Origin: CAZDKK01 sp964506245
GTDB lineage: Bacteria; Eisenbacteria; RBG-16-71-46; CAIMUX01; WJJG01
Assembly: GCA_964506245.1 (NCBI GenBank)
Contig: CAZDKK010000002.1
Location: 91,154 to 155,153, forward strand
Direction: 5' to 3'
Length of the DNA: 64,000 nucleotides
Shown here: in pieces, positions 43,879-53,447 of the stretch
Numbering within the stretch: the stretch's first letter is position 1
How the letters are laid out: each line of letters begins with the position of its first letter
Notes under the pieces: generated by a model
The model's input: only the letters and a program-made list of their open reading frames with translations
Told to the model about the DNA's origin: nothing
Database searches by the model: none
Made by a program: the position numbers and the translations under genes

Positions 43879-44565
43879 TCAGCGCCGGCGGCGTATGAGC
43901 CCCAGCGCGGCCGGACCGCCAACCACGACCCCGAGGAGCACCAACGAGGTCGGCTCCGGCACCGTGGAATAGGGTTCCACACCACCTTCACCCACCCAGA
44001 CCGAGCCCAGTCCGCTGGAGCCCGTGCCCTGAAGGTGAAGCGCGGAGTGATAGCTCCCTGACCCGCCCCCGGGAGCGCTGAGGTAGTCGAAGGACAGAGC
44101 GCCGATGGAACCCGTGCCGGCGTAGTCGATCTGGTAGATCGAGTGCTCGGCGTTCTTGAACCGGCCGTCGCCGGAAGTCGCGAATTCGAAGACGAAGTCG
44201 AAGAAGCCGTCCCCGTCGGCCTTGTAGGCATCGCCACCAGCCCGATGGCCGATGTCAGCAGGCTGCTCGCCGGACAGGTAGGTGAACGTCAGATTGCCGG
44301 GATCCTTGTCCGGATCGAAGTTGAAATACCACTTGCCGATGAACTCCGTGCTGGAGAGGTTCAGAGCATACATGTCCAGCCGGACCTGATTGGTCCCGAT
44401 ATCCGTGAACTCCGCACGGGCCCAGGGAGCAGCCCCGAGGGGCTCCTCGCTGCCACTGAAGATGTAGCCCATGTCCCAGACCAGTGCTGAAGCTCCGGAC
44501 ACCCCGACCAAGCTGAGTACGAGGATCGTGCCGGCGATGGCCAGCCCACGGTTTCCAGGTGTCAC
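43879..44565 (-). CDS. PEP-CTERM protein
   Basis: A 228-residue exported protein with leader GLAIAGTILVLSLVGVSGASA. The body is beta-rich with no known domain. The C-terminus is a classic PEP-CTERM signal: VPEPTSLVLLGVVVGG, a hydrophobic helix and a final RRRR. Such tails are recognised by exosortase (EpsH), which removes them and may couple the protein to exopolysaccharide. No exosortase gene is in the window. The start is GTG 44565, preceded by AGGGGG. An extended -10 element lies 75 bases upstream. Confidence 0.86.
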   Translation of the reverse strand: MTPGNRGLAIAGTILVLSLVGVSGASALVWDMGYIFSGSEEPLGAAPWARAEFTDIGTNQVRLDMYALNLSSTEFIGKWYFNFDPDKDPGNLTFTYLSGEQPADIGHRAGGDAYKADGDGFFDFVFEFATSGDGRFKNAEHSIYQIDYAGTGSIGALSFDYLSAPGGGSGSYHSALHLQGTGSSGLGSVWVGEGGVEPYSTVPEPTSLVLLGVVVGGPAALGLIRRRR

Positions 44566-44925
44566 GCAATACCCCCTATGGATGTCTTTTCTGGCGTTCT
44601 GTTGGTCATCAGAGCGCAGTTGCCCCGCCAATTATCGGAAGAGTATAGCAGATCGGAGACACTACACTCGTAGATAATCGGCAATTGATTCTCTGATATG
44701 CGGTTGCGACGACCTCATGTGTTGACCTGACCGACTGCGATCCCGGCCGCGTCCTGTGCGTTCTGGGTTGGTTGTGGAACTAGGATTGGTGAGAACTGCA
44801 GGATAACTATTTGTGAGATATTCACTTAGGAGACATGAGTGTCATGCCGGCGGACCTGGGAGGCAAGTCGCGGAGGCTTCGGAAGACAGCCGGAGGTTTC
44901 ACCAATCTTCGCACCACAACCTGGT
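44566..44925. other. Intergenic region, unusually AT-rich part included
   Basis: About 360 bases upstream of the PEP-CTERM gene and downstream of the DUF6144-like gene. Bases 44640-44820 are clearly AT-richer than their surroundings. A minus-strand extended -10 is at 44642-44650. No gene is supported. Confidence 0.5.
44642..44650 (-). promoter_or_regulatory. Extended -10 promoter element for PEP-CTERM gene
   Basis: On the minus strand the bases read TGCTATACT, an extended -10 (TG, one base, TATACT). It lies 77 bases before the GTG at 44565. No good -35 is visible. Confidence 0.38.
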
Positions 44926-45621
44926 CTACACGCCCAGGATCGTGATCCGAAACACGCAGTCGCTTCCGCCCGTCTTGAGCGACTCCACCAGGTCGACGCG
45001 CACGGCCTTGCCCGTGATGCGCTCGAAGATCTCCTGCACGTATCCCGTCGAGCAGTAGCAGAAGGTCGGGGAGAGCCCCGGCGGGCCGGATTCGACCAGC
45101 GGGCACATGCAGTAGCCATCGCGGATGGTGAGCCCCCACGGGTTCTGGTGATCGCGCCCCCAGTTGAACGTAAAGCTGACCGTGTCGCCCTCGCGGGTCA
45201 GCGCGTACCCGTTCTGCTCGAGGTGCGCGAGGTACTGATCCAGATCCTCCCGGGATGGCTTTTTGCTCCCCGCGACCCCCGAGGCATGGATGTAGCAGGA
45301 GCGCCCGCAGGCCTTCATCAACCGGGCCTTCGTCTCCTGGTCGAGCATGCTGTCCATGTGGTCCATCAGGGCCTTGATCCAGGACTCGGCCTTCTCGGCC
45401 TTGACCCAGCCCGGGGACTCCGATCCCTTGACCATCCGCTGCTCGAGATCGCTGATCCAGGCGGCCTCGCCCGCCTCGGCCGCGCCGGCCGCGTCGCCCG
45501 CGGCCCCTCCGGCGGCACCTGCTTCACCTGCCCGGCAAGGTAGGGCCCGCCCCAACGCTGCGGCGCAGCACATGGCGCCCGTCTGGGCCACTTTCTTCAG
45601 AAACAGCTTGCGGTCCATCAT
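44926..45621 (-). CDS. Exported cysteine-rich protein, DUF6144-like
   Basis: A 231-residue protein with an N-terminal leader (KKVAQTGAMCCAAALGRAL), a helical region (KAESWIKALMDHMDSML) and a domain rich in cysteine (KACGRSCY, GYCMCPLVESG and SPTFCYCSTGYVQEIFER). The tail contains VRVDLVESLKTGGSDCVF. This resembles families such as DUF6144; the function is unknown. The cysteines could bind a metal. The ATG at 45621 follows GGAGATGCA. The gene lies 30 bases after the LolA-like gene and is probably co-transcribed. Confidence 0.72.
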   Translation of the reverse strand: MMDRKLFLKKVAQTGAMCCAAALGRALPCRAGEAGAAGGAAGDAAGAAEAGEAAWISDLEQRMVKGSESPGWVKAEKAESWIKALMDHMDSMLDQETKARLMKACGRSCYIHASGVAGSKKPSREDLDQYLAHLEQNGYALTREGDTVSFTFNWGRDHQNPWGLTIRDGYCMCPLVESGPPGLSPTFCYCSTGYVQEIFERITGKAVRVDLVESLKTGGSDCVFRITILGV

Positions 45622-45651
45622 TGCATCTCCATCTCATCGCGATCGGCCCGG

Positions 45652-46836
45652 CTACTGGATCCGCGGAGCCTTCACCGCCCCGTTGGCGATGTCGAGCATG
45701 GTGATCTTCCCGGCCGCATCCTTGACGAAGCGAAAGTCGGTGCCCGGGAACCGGATGAAGTACTCTGTCTCCGATTCGGGCACGATCTCGCGCTCCGTGG
45801 GCCACCCGGTGCGCTGCAGCATGAGGTGCTCCCCCATGCGCGTGACGGTGTAGGTCACGCCTGCCTGCTCCGGATGCTGGTAGACGCCGATGCAGGCATC
45901 CAGAGCCTCCGGGCTGACCACAGCCTCCTTGCGCGTCCTGTACAACGGGGCTTCCGTGATCGGCAGCGCATCCCGCGGGCGCGCGAAAGTGGTTTGGTCA
46001 ACGTCGACGTTGTGCTCGGTCGCAGTGAACTCCAGCGTGATCCGCAGGGGATGCTCCTCGTCGCTTTCCCCCAACCGGACGCGATAGGGCCGCGTCACAC
46101 CCGCCGCCTCGCGGTAGTCCTCGAAGAGCATGCTGCCTGCCCGCAGCAGCAATCCCGTCTCCCGGTCGAAGGCGAGCTCCATGCGGATGCCCTCAAGGGT
46201 CGTGGCCTGGATCGTATACGCCTCGCGCTCGCCGACCTGCTCGATGCCGGTCGTCGAGAAGTACGGGCAGAGGCTCCGAAGCTTGCTCGGAATCAGCGGA
46301 TCGAGCAGGAGCTGGAGGTCGAAACGCTGCGCCGCGCTCATCTCCTGAACCCCACGGGTGTCCTGGATCCAGGCGTCTGCGCCATCGCAGCCGAATCGAA
46401 GCTGGTCGCCGTACGAGAACGTGATGTGCCAGAGCCACTGCCCCGCGGCCGTGGCCGCGGTTCGCACGGGCATCCTCCCGGCCTGCCCTCTGAGGACGGT
46501 CCCGCTGCGTTGCTCGGTTCGAACGGCGAGCAGCGCATCGCCGCCCGCGGCCGCCATCCAGCGCGCGATGACCTCGTCCCCCGGCGGGAGCGGGGCCGCT
46601 ACGCCCCCGGCGGTGGCCGGGTCGCCGGTGACGGCGCCAGCGGCGAACGGCAGGCATCCGGCCGCCACCAGCGAGAGGAGCCAGAACGCGCGCCGCCGCC
46701 CGGACCCAGCGGGTCGACGCGCCCGGCTGAAGTACCGAGGGCCGGCCGCCTGCCGCGGGGATGGATGCGGCCAAGGCCTGGCGGACGGTGGGCTCGAGGT
46801 GAGAGCAGTGGGTGGGACACAGACTTGGCGCTGCAT
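45652..46836 (-). CDS. Exported LolA-like protein with C-terminal DUF3471 domain
   Basis: A 394-residue protein. After a long Arg/Pro-rich leader with a hydrophobic stretch (AFWLLSLVAAGCLPFAAGA) comes an outer-membrane lipoprotein-sorting (LolA)-like fold over about residues 78-290 (LRFGCDGADAWIQDTRGV, MELAFDRETGLLLRAGS). The C-terminus (SPEALDACIGVYQHPEQAGV) is a DUF3471-like lipocalin-type domain, which also appears in the serine hydrolase at 59583. The ATG at 46836 follows AGAGGG; longer frames are shadows. It is upstream of the DUF6144-like gene. A scaffold or carrier for hydrophobic substrates is possible. Confidence 0.76.
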   Translation of the reverse strand: MQRQVCVPPTALTSSPPSARPWPHPSPRQAAGPRYFSRARRPAGSGRRRAFWLLSLVAAGCLPFAAGAVTGDPATAGGVAAPLPPGDEVIARWMAAAGGDALLAVRTEQRSGTVLRGQAGRMPVRTAATAAGQWLWHITFSYGDQLRFGCDGADAWIQDTRGVQEMSAAQRFDLQLLLDPLIPSKLRSLCPYFSTTGIEQVGEREAYTIQATTLEGIRMELAFDRETGLLLRAGSMLFEDYREAAGVTRPYRVRLGESDEEHPLRITLEFTATEHNVDVDQTTFARPRDALPITEAPLYRTRKEAVVSPEALDACIGVYQHPEQAGVTYTVTRMGEHLMLQRTGWPTEREIVPESETEYFIRFPGTDFRFVKDAAGKITMLDIANGAVKAPRIQ

Positions 46837-47045
46837 GGCAATGACCCTCTGTGCGAAGCAGACAGCGCTCGGGCGCTGGGGAGATTCTCTGCCAGCCGCA
46901 AGATGACCACGCGCGTCGAGGAGGGGGGTGCTCCCGCGAAGCACCTGACCATACGGCCTGCAGCCCGGCCGTGTTTCCGCCGGTCGAGCGGACGCACCCC
47001 GCGGTCTTGCGCGTTGAAATGAACCGGAGGCGATGCCCGGGCTGA

Positions 47046-48416
47046 CTAGGGCGCCAGAACGATCGGCCGGCTGACCTGGCCCGATGCCGTCTCGTACCTC
47101 AAGGAGTACCACCCCGCGGCCAGCGGCTGCCCGCGATCCTCTGCACAGCGCCAGTTCGTCAGTCGGTATTCGCCGACCGTGTGATAGCCGTCGACCAGCG
47201 TCGCGACGCACCGGCCTTCGGCTGTGTAGAGCTGCAAGCGCACCTGACCCGCGCGCGCAACCTGATAGGCAATCGTGGCTGAGGCCCGACCGGGACTGGG
47301 GAGGACCCTCACCCACTCGGGGTCCGCCAGGGCAAGGGGTGCTGCGCCGACATCGCTGAAGGGCGCGGGGCAGCCCTGCGCGAGAGCCCCGATCAGCCCG
47401 CACCCGCCGCTGTTCTCGGGCAGACAGGGAGAGTCGCCCCGCAGTGTGAAGTCATCAGCCGGGGCGTCGCAGAAGAAGGGGTCGGCCGTGAAGTTGCAGT
47501 CGAGCCCCAGGTAGCCGGCGATGGCGCCCACCCAATCTCCGCCTTGGTTGCCGTGAATGTCGCAGTGGGAAACCGTGACAGTCCCGGCGTTGACGGCCAG
47601 GCCCTGGCCTTCGGGGGAGAAGGCGATGAGCGCGCCCACGACATCGACCGTCGAGGCGGTCGACACGAGCAGCCCCGCGCCGAGCCAGGCGCGGTTGTAG
47701 GCCAGCGTGCACGATTGCACCAGACCGAGGGAGTGGCTGTAGTAGATGCCCGCGCCGTACCCGCCGACAGAGGGGTACGGGTAGTCATTGCCGTGGAACA
47801 GGCAGCCTTCGAAGCGCACGCCCCCGCCCGTGGTGCAGTAGCCGCAGTAGGCGCCGGCACCATCGGTAGCCACGTTGCGGCGGAAGGTGCAGGCCAGGAA
47901 TGCCGCCGGGGCCTGATAGACGAAGGCGCCACCGCCGGCCTCCGCGCGACCGTCCTCGAAGACGCAGCGTTCCACGCGGACCGAGCCGCCACCGGCGAGG
48001 CCGCGCACCGCCAGACCTCCCCCGTACCCGCCGAGGAGCTCTGGGGGCAGCGCGTTCGGGTTTCCACCCCGCAGCGTGATGGCCTCGATGCGCACATCGG
48101 TACCCGGGACGCTTTGAATCAAGAATGCTCGCCCGTCGCCTTCGAGGTCGATGATGCACAGATCGGGGTCTGCGCTGGCAGAGCGAATGGTCAGCTCGAT
48201 GCCGCCCATTTCCAGGTCCCGGTTGCCGGCTCCCGTGAAGACTCCGTCTGCCAGCCGGAGCGTGTCCCCCGGCTGGGCGGCGTACAGGGCATGCTGAAGC
48301 GTTGGGTAGGGTCCTGATCCGTCGGGGTAGATGTCGAGCGTTGCACCCACGGCCGGGATGGCCGACCAGGCAACCGAGAGTACGATCATCGAGAGAGCGG
48401 AAATCGCGCGGCGCAT
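47046..48416 (-). CDS. Secreted beta-helix protein with FlgD-like sorting tail
   Basis: A 456-residue exported protein. A signal peptide (LSMIVLSVAWSAIPAVGA) precedes beta-helix rungs (RVERCVFEDGRAEAGGGAF, CTFRRNVATDGAGA, VSHCDIHGNQGGDW). The cysteine segment GGCGLIGALAQGCPA, shared with the other beta-helix proteins, is followed by a FlgD-like domain (QLYTAEGRCVATLVDGY, AGWYSLRYETASG). The ATG at 48416 has AAGGAGG upstream. A promoter candidate is at 48505-48534. It is the first gene of a minus-strand group with the LolA-like gene downstream. Confidence 0.85.
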   Translation of the reverse strand: MRRAISALSMIVLSVAWSAIPAVGATLDIYPDGSGPYPTLQHALYAAQPGDTLRLADGVFTGAGNRDLEMGGIELTIRSASADPDLCIIDLEGDGRAFLIQSVPGTDVRIEAITLRGGNPNALPPELLGGYGGGLAVRGLAGGGSVRVERCVFEDGRAEAGGGAFVYQAPAAFLACTFRRNVATDGAGAYCGYCTTGGGVRFEGCLFHGNDYPYPSVGGYGAGIYYSHSLGLVQSCTLAYNRAWLGAGLLVSTASTVDVVGALIAFSPEGQGLAVNAGTVTVSHCDIHGNQGGDWVGAIAGYLGLDCNFTADPFFCDAPADDFTLRGDSPCLPENSGGCGLIGALAQGCPAPFSDVGAAPLALADPEWVRVLPSPGRASATIAYQVARAGQVRLQLYTAEGRCVATLVDGYHTVGEYRLTNWRCAEDRGQPLAAGWYSLRYETASGQVSRPIVLAP

Positions 48417-48504
48417 GCGGCCGTCCTCCTTCCCCAGCAGCTCACACACTCGAACAGGAGTCGCGCCCTGACAGGCTCCCAGGCGAGTCTGCCCACTACA
48501 GGCG

Positions 48505-48534
48505 ATTGTACACCATCTTCGGGGCGATCGGCAG
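48505..48534 (-). promoter_or_regulatory. Promoter candidate for the beta-helix gene
   Basis: On the minus strand, CTGCCG (48529-48534) and TACAAT (48505-48510) are spaced by 18 bases. The -10 is good, the -35 poor. It lies about 90 bases before the ATG at 48416. Confidence 0.4.
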
Positions 48535-48563
48535 TCATGGACCACGAGGGCAATCTCGGGCGC

Positions 48564-51500
48564 TCACACCGGGGGCCCAGTCCTCACGATCCGCCCGCCG
48601 CGCGTGCCGCCTTCCGGGCCCAGCTCGATGATCCAGTCGGCGGCCGCGAGGAGCTCGGCGTGGTGCTCGATGACCACGACGAGATGGCCCGCGCTCGCGA
48701 GTTGGCGCAGGGTTTCGAGGAGTCGATCCACGTCCTCGAAGCCGAGGCCGCGCGTGGGCTCGTCCAGGAGGATGGCCACCGTCCCAGCGCGTGCCTCAGC
48801 CAGGAGACGCGCCAGCCGCAGGCGCTGCCGCTCGCCGGCGGAGAGCGTCGCGGCCTCCTGCCCGAGCTGGAGGTAGCCGAGGCCGATCCGCACGAGGGCG
48901 TCGAGTCGGGCGGCGACGTCGCGGTCGCCGGCCAGCCAGCCGATCGAATCGCGCAGTGGGGCGTCGAGCAGATCGGTGATGCTCCGGCCCGCGACGCGAC
49001 AGGCCAGGACCTCGTTGGAGAAGCGCCGCCCGCCACATGCTTCGCATCCCACCGTGACGTCCGGCAAGAGGTCCATCGGCACCGTGATGACGCCGCGGCC
49101 CGCGCAGGCCTCGCAGCGCCCGCCGGGTGAATTCGTCGAGAAGGCCTTGGCCGTCAGCTTGCGCGCGCGAGCCTCGGGCGTGGCGGCAAAGCGCCTGCGG
49201 ATCCCCTCGGCCACATCGAGAAGCGTGGCGACCGTGCTGCCGCCGCCGATCGCAGGACCGTCCTGATCCGAGCAGAGCAGGTCCGTGACCGGCACGTGAC
49301 ACTCCAGCTCGCGACACCCCACCGGTGGCCCACCCCGCAGCGCCGCCCGCAACGAGGGTGCCAGCACCTCCATCACCAGCGTGGACTTGCCGCTGCCCGA
49401 CACCCCGGCAACCGCGACGATCGCGCCGGCGGGGAAGGTCAGATCCAGATCCTGCAGCGTGTACAAGTTCGCGCCGCGGATTGTGACGCCGGGGACAAAG
49501 GGCCGAGGTGGACACCCCGGAGGGCGAGCAGCCCGCTGAAGCAGCCGGGCTGTATAAGTCGACGGATCGGCACGCAGTGCAGCGGGCGATCCGGAGGCTA
49601 CGAGGAGGCCGCCGTCGGGCCCCGCGCCGGGACCAAGCTCGATCACGTGGTCGGCCGCCCCCACGAGGGCGGCATCGTGCTCGACCACGACCACGGCGTT
49701 CCCAGCCGCCGCGAGTCCCTGCAGCACGCGGGTCAGGCGCGCGGTGTCACGCTGATGCAACCCCTGCGTTGGCTCATCGAGGATGTAGGTCACGCCCACC
49801 AGGCCGCCGCTCAGCGCCGCGGCCAGTCGCACGCGCTGCGCCTCGCCGCCGGAGAGGGTCGCCAGCTCCCGTCCGGGAGCGAGGTAGCCGAGCCCGGCGT
49901 CCCGGAGCGCGTGCAGGCGGCGACGCAGGTCGTCGAGGATGGGGCGCGTCAGGCGCGGATCGACGCCAGCGACCGTGTGCTGCCCCTCGAGATCCGCGAG
50001 CCAGGCAAGCAGGCCGTCCACATCGCTTTTCTGGACTTGCGCCATGCGCCGACCGGCAAACGAGACGCCGCGGGGTGCCGCCTTCAGGCGTTCCCCGCCG
50101 CACGCGGCGCAGGCGCGGTCGACCAGCAGGGTCTCCAGTTCCTCGCCGCGAGCATCGGCGTGGACACGCTCGTACTCGCTCTCGACCAGCCGCGCGAGAC
50201 CAGCCCACGGCGCGGTGAAGCGATGGACACCGGTCCGCTTCCCTCGCCGGTATTCCCATGCCACCGCGAAGGTGCGATCGCCCGCGCCGTGCATGGCCAG
50301 ATCCCGGGCCGCGGGCGACAGCTCAGCCCACGGACCGGTGACATCCACACCGAGCGCGCCGGCTGCGGCACGCATCACCGCCATGTGCCGGCCGTCGGCC
50401 TCGCCGAGGTAGGCGCCGAACCGGGTGCCGTCGAGCGCGCCACCGTCCAGCGACAGCTCCGGACGGCTTACGAGCCGCGCTGGATCGCAGACCTGCGCGA
50501 AGCCGAGCCCGCGGCAAGTAGGACAGGCGCCGCGCTCGCTGTGCGGCGAGAAGTCCGCGGCCCACAGCGGCTCGAGCGCTGCGCCGCACGCGCAGGCGTT
50601 TCCCGTGACCCTGCGCCCGCACACCGGGCAGGGACGCTCCCCCGCCCGCGCGAAGAGAAGGCGCAGCAGCTCGTCCACTTCGGTCGCCGTGCCGACGGTC
50701 GATCGCGGATTGCGCCGGCCCGCCTGCGACGGCACCGCGATCGCCGCCTGAAGGCCGCGCACCGCTTCGAACTCCGCACCGCCTCGCATCGGCAGCAACC
50801 GCCTTGCCCACGGGGAGACCAGATCCGCAAAGCGCGCCTGCGATTCGGCCAGCAGCGTGTCGAAGACGAGCGAGGACTTGCCCGAGCCCGAGGGGCCGGT
50901 GACGACCGTGAGGCCGGTCGCCGGGATCGAGACGTTCAGGCCGCGCAGGTTGTGCGTGGTGACACCCAACAGGCTGAGCGGCTCGGGTGCGCGCTCCACT
51001 TGTACAGTCGCCCACGGTCCGGCTCGTTCCCGCAACGCTGCGCCCGTGGGTGCCTCCGAACATGCTGCGACCTCGTCGGCCGTGCCGGCGACGACCATGC
51101 GTCCCCCCTCGGGACCGCTCCCGGGACCCAGCTCCGTGACCCGGTCCGCCGCGCGCACCAGGTCCAGATCGTGATCGACGACGAGCAGCGTGTGCCCCGC
51201 CGCGCGCAGGTGGTTGAAGGCGGTGAGCAGCACCGCGACGTCATCCGCGTGCAGTCCGGTGCTCGGCTCGTCCAGGGCGATCAGCGCCGGGTTTCCGGCC
51301 TTGACGAGCTCGGTGGCGAGCTTCACGCGCTGCGCTTCGCCGCCTGACAACGTCGTGGCCGGCTGGCCCAGGGGCAGGTACCCCAGCCCCAGATCGACCA
51401 GGGCGCAGAGTATCCTGGCCAGCTTTGGGTGCGCGTGGAAACGTCCGGCAGCCTCCCCGATGCTGCCCTCCAGCACGTCAGCGATGGAGAGGCCCTCAAC

Positions 51501-53447
51501 CTTCACCGACAGGACGTCCGGATGAAAGCGCTTCCCCGCACAGGCGTCGCAGGGCAGATCCACTGCGCCAAGATAGCGCATGCCCACCTCGAGCACGCCC
51601 GCGCCCTCGCAGCCTTCACAGCGCCCGCCAGCCGTGTTGAAGGAGAAGTGCCCTTTTCCCAGGCCCAACGCCTTGGCTTTCGGCGTGCCAGCAAAGAGGC
51701 TCCGCAGGTGATCGAAAGCCCCTGTGTAGGTCGCAGGGTTGGAACGGGGCGTGCGGCCAATGGGGTTGGCATCTACGGTCACGATGCGCCGGAAGGACCC
51801 GTCGACGCGCAGGCGTTCTACCGCCGCGTCGAGCAGCGATGTCTTGCCTGCCCCCGAGACGCCCGTGATCAGGTTGAGCGCCCGGATGCGAATCACCAGC
51901 GTGGCATCCTGGACATTGTGACGGCACAGGTTGGCGAGCCTGATCTGCACGGGCTCGTTGGGTTCTGTCCCCGCCGTCGGTGTGGTCGCCTTCTCGATCC
52001 GGCCAGTCGACGAGCCCGTTCTCCTCGGTCGCGGGGCCGTCTCCCCCTGCAGCCAGCGCCGCGTCGGGGTGTCGGGCCCGCCGGCCCCGAGCAGCTCCGC
52101 CGGCGGACCGCTCCAAAGCAGCTCGCCCCCCGCGGGGCCCGGGCCGGGCCCCAGATCCACGAGCCAGTCGGCCGCCAGGGCGATCTGCGGATCGTGATCG
52201 ACCACGACGACGGTCTGACCTTCGTCCCGCACGCGGCGGAGCACGCCGAGCAGGCGTCGGATGTCCTGCGGGTGGAGCCCGGCGCTCGGCTCATCCAGCA
52301 CCACCAGCAGCCCGCGCAGCTCCCCCAGCGCGAGGGTGAGCAGGCGCAAGCGCTGCGATTCCCCCCTGGACAGCGTGGGCGCGCCGCGGTCGAAGGTGAG
52401 ATACCCGACCCCCAGCTCATCCATCAGCGCGCAACGGGCGAGCAGATCGGCGCGCACCGGCGCGAGCACCGGGTGTTCGTCCTCGAGCCGCTCCAGGAAT
52501 GCCCGCAGCCCGCGCGCCGAGAGGGCGGCGAGCTCGGTGATGGCGCGTCCCTGCCAGCGCACGGCGCGGGCCGTTGCGTTCAGGCGCGTGCCGCCGCACT
52601 CGCGGCAGCTGCTCGTGCTGACGAAGCGCAGGATCGAGTCGTTGCGCTTCGCCCGCAGGATCTCCTCCATCACGGGCAGGAGTCCGCGGTAGTGACCTTC
52701 CTGGCGGGGACGGGCCGTGATGCCGGTCCACCGGAGACGGCTCTCCAGCGGGTGCTTGCCGTAGGGCACGAGCAGCCGATCGGATCCGTAATAGACCACC
52801 CGGCGCGCTTCGTCGGACAGCTTCCGCCAGGGGATGTCGACGGAGCCCCCGTGAGCGTGAAGGACATCGTCGAGCACCGGTAGGGTGACCTGCGAGTACA
52901 TCAGGTAGCCGTTGGGCGTGCTGACCCGCAGCGCGCCCTGGCGCAGCGTCTTCGTCGGGTCGGCCACCAGCAGGTCGGGGTCGAGCCGGTCCTCGACACC
53001 GAGGCCCTGGCAGGTTGTACAAGCGCCCTCGCCGTTCCACGAGAAGAGGCCGCGGTTGAGCCGAACGCCCTCGGGTCCCTCTCCCAGCCGGGCATACAGG
53101 AGGCGCAGCAGGTCCCACACCTCGGTCAGCGTGCCCACGGTCGAGCGAGGGTTGGTCGTGCTAGCGCGCTGTCCCACGGCGATGGCCGGGCCCAGTCCAT
53201 CGATGCCGCGGACATCGGGCCGGCGCAGCCCCCCGGCGAACTGGCGCGCGTAGGAGGGCATCAGTTCGAGGAAGCGGCGCTGTCCCTCGCGATAGAGGGT
53301 GTCGAAGGCCAGCGACGACTTGCCGGAACCGGAGACCCCGGTGATCACGGTCAAGCTGCCGCGAGGGATGCGCAGATCGAACCCTTTCAGGTTGTGCTCC
53401 CGCGCCCCGCGGACGTCGATCGTCCGGGATCCTCCCTGGCCGCTCAC
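48564..53447 (-). CDS. Double UvrA-like protein (four ABC cassettes) without UvrB-binding domains
   Basis: A 1627-residue protein equal to two UvrA-like units. Walker A motifs are near residues 37 (GVSGSGKSS), 530 (GVSGAGKTS), 850 (GPSGSGKSS) and 1348 (GVSGSGKST). ABC signatures are LSRGESQRLRL, LSGGEAQRVKL, LSGGEAQRVRL and LSAGERQRLRL; the first and last are degenerate. Zinc-type CxxC pairs occur in GRCEGCEGAG, DACAGKRF, GRCEACAGRG and CEACGGRRF. After the first cassette start the protein passes directly to CTTCQGLG, so the UvrB-binding domain of true UvrA is missing in both units, as in class II UvrA (UvrA2/DrrC). The GTG at 53447 overlaps the PD40 gene stop (GTGA). The role may be DNA protection or drug tolerance rather than excision repair. 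Confidence 0.88.
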   Translation of the reverse strand: MSGQGGSRTIDVRGAREHNLKGFDLRIPRGSLTVITGVSGSGKSSLAFDTLYREGQRRFLELMPSYARQFAGGLRRPDVRGIDGLGPAIAVGQRASTTNPRSTVGTLTEVWDLLRLLYARLGEGPEGVRLNRGLFSWNGEGACTTCQGLGVEDRLDPDLLVADPTKTLRQGALRVSTPNGYLMYSQVTLPVLDDVLHAHGGSVDIPWRKLSDEARRVVYYGSDRLLVPYGKHPLESRLRWTGITARPRQEGHYRGLLPVMEEILRAKRNDSILRFVSTSSCRECGGTRLNATARAVRWQGRAITELAALSARGLRAFLERLEDEHPVLAPVRADLLARCALMDELGVGYLTFDRGAPTLSRGESQRLRLLTLALGELRGLLVVLDEPSAGLHPQDIRRLLGVLRRVRDEGQTVVVVDHDPQIALAADWLVDLGPGPGPAGGELLWSGPPAELLGAGGPDTPTRRWLQGETAPRPRRTGSSTGRIEKATTPTAGTEPNEPVQIRLANLCRHNVQDATLVIRIRALNLITGVSGAGKTSLLDAAVERLRVDGSFRRIVTVDANPIGRTPRSNPATYTGAFDHLRSLFAGTPKAKALGLGKGHFSFNTAGGRCEGCEGAGVLEVGMRYLGAVDLPCDACAGKRFHPDVLSVKVEGLSIADVLEGSIGEAAGRFHAHPKLARILCALVDLGLGYLPLGQPATTLSGGEAQRVKLATELVKAGNPALIALDEPSTGLHADDVAVLLTAFNHLRAAGHTLLVVDHDLDLVRAADRVTELGPGSGPEGGRMVVAGTADEVAACSEAPTGAALRERAGPWATVQVERAPEPLSLLGVTTHNLRGLNVSIPATGLTVVTGPSGSGKSSLVFDTLLAESQARFADLVSPWARRLLPMRGGAEFEAVRGLQAAIAVPSQAGRRNPRSTVGTATEVDELLRLLFARAGERPCPVCGRRVTGNACACGAALEPLWAADFSPHSERGACPTCRGLGFAQVCDPARLVSRPELSLDGGALDGTRFGAYLGEADGRHMAVMRAAAGALGVDVTGPWAELSPAARDLAMHGAGDRTFAVAWEYRRGKRTGVHRFTAPWAGLARLVESEYERVHADARGEELETLLVDRACAACGGERLKAAPRGVSFAGRRMAQVQKSDVDGLLAWLADLEGQHTVAGVDPRLTRPILDDLRRRLHALRDAGLGYLAPGRELATLSGGEAQRVRLAAALSGGLVGVTYILDEPTQGLHQRDTARLTRVLQGLAAAGNAVVVVEHDAALVGAADHVIELGPGAGPDGGLLVASGSPAALRADPSTYTARLLQRAARPPGCPPRPFVPGVTIRGANLYTLQDLDLTFPAGAIVAVAGVSGSGKSTLVMEVLAPSLRAALRGGPPVGCRELECHVPVTDLLCSDQDGPAIGGGSTVATLLDVAEGIRRRFAATPEARARKLTAKAFSTNSPGGRCEACAGRGVITVPMDLLPDVTVGCEACGGRRFSNEVLACRVAGRSITDLLDAPLRDSIGWLAGDRDVAARLDALVRIGLGYLQLGQEAATLSAGERQRLRLARLLAEARAGTVAILLDEPTRGLGFEDVDRLLETLRQLASAGHLVVVIEHHAELLAAADWIIELGPEGGTRGGRIVRTGPPV

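Noticed and set aside
49296..51347. 683-residue plus-strand frame
   Set aside because: It is antisense to the double UvrA and has no domain or signal.
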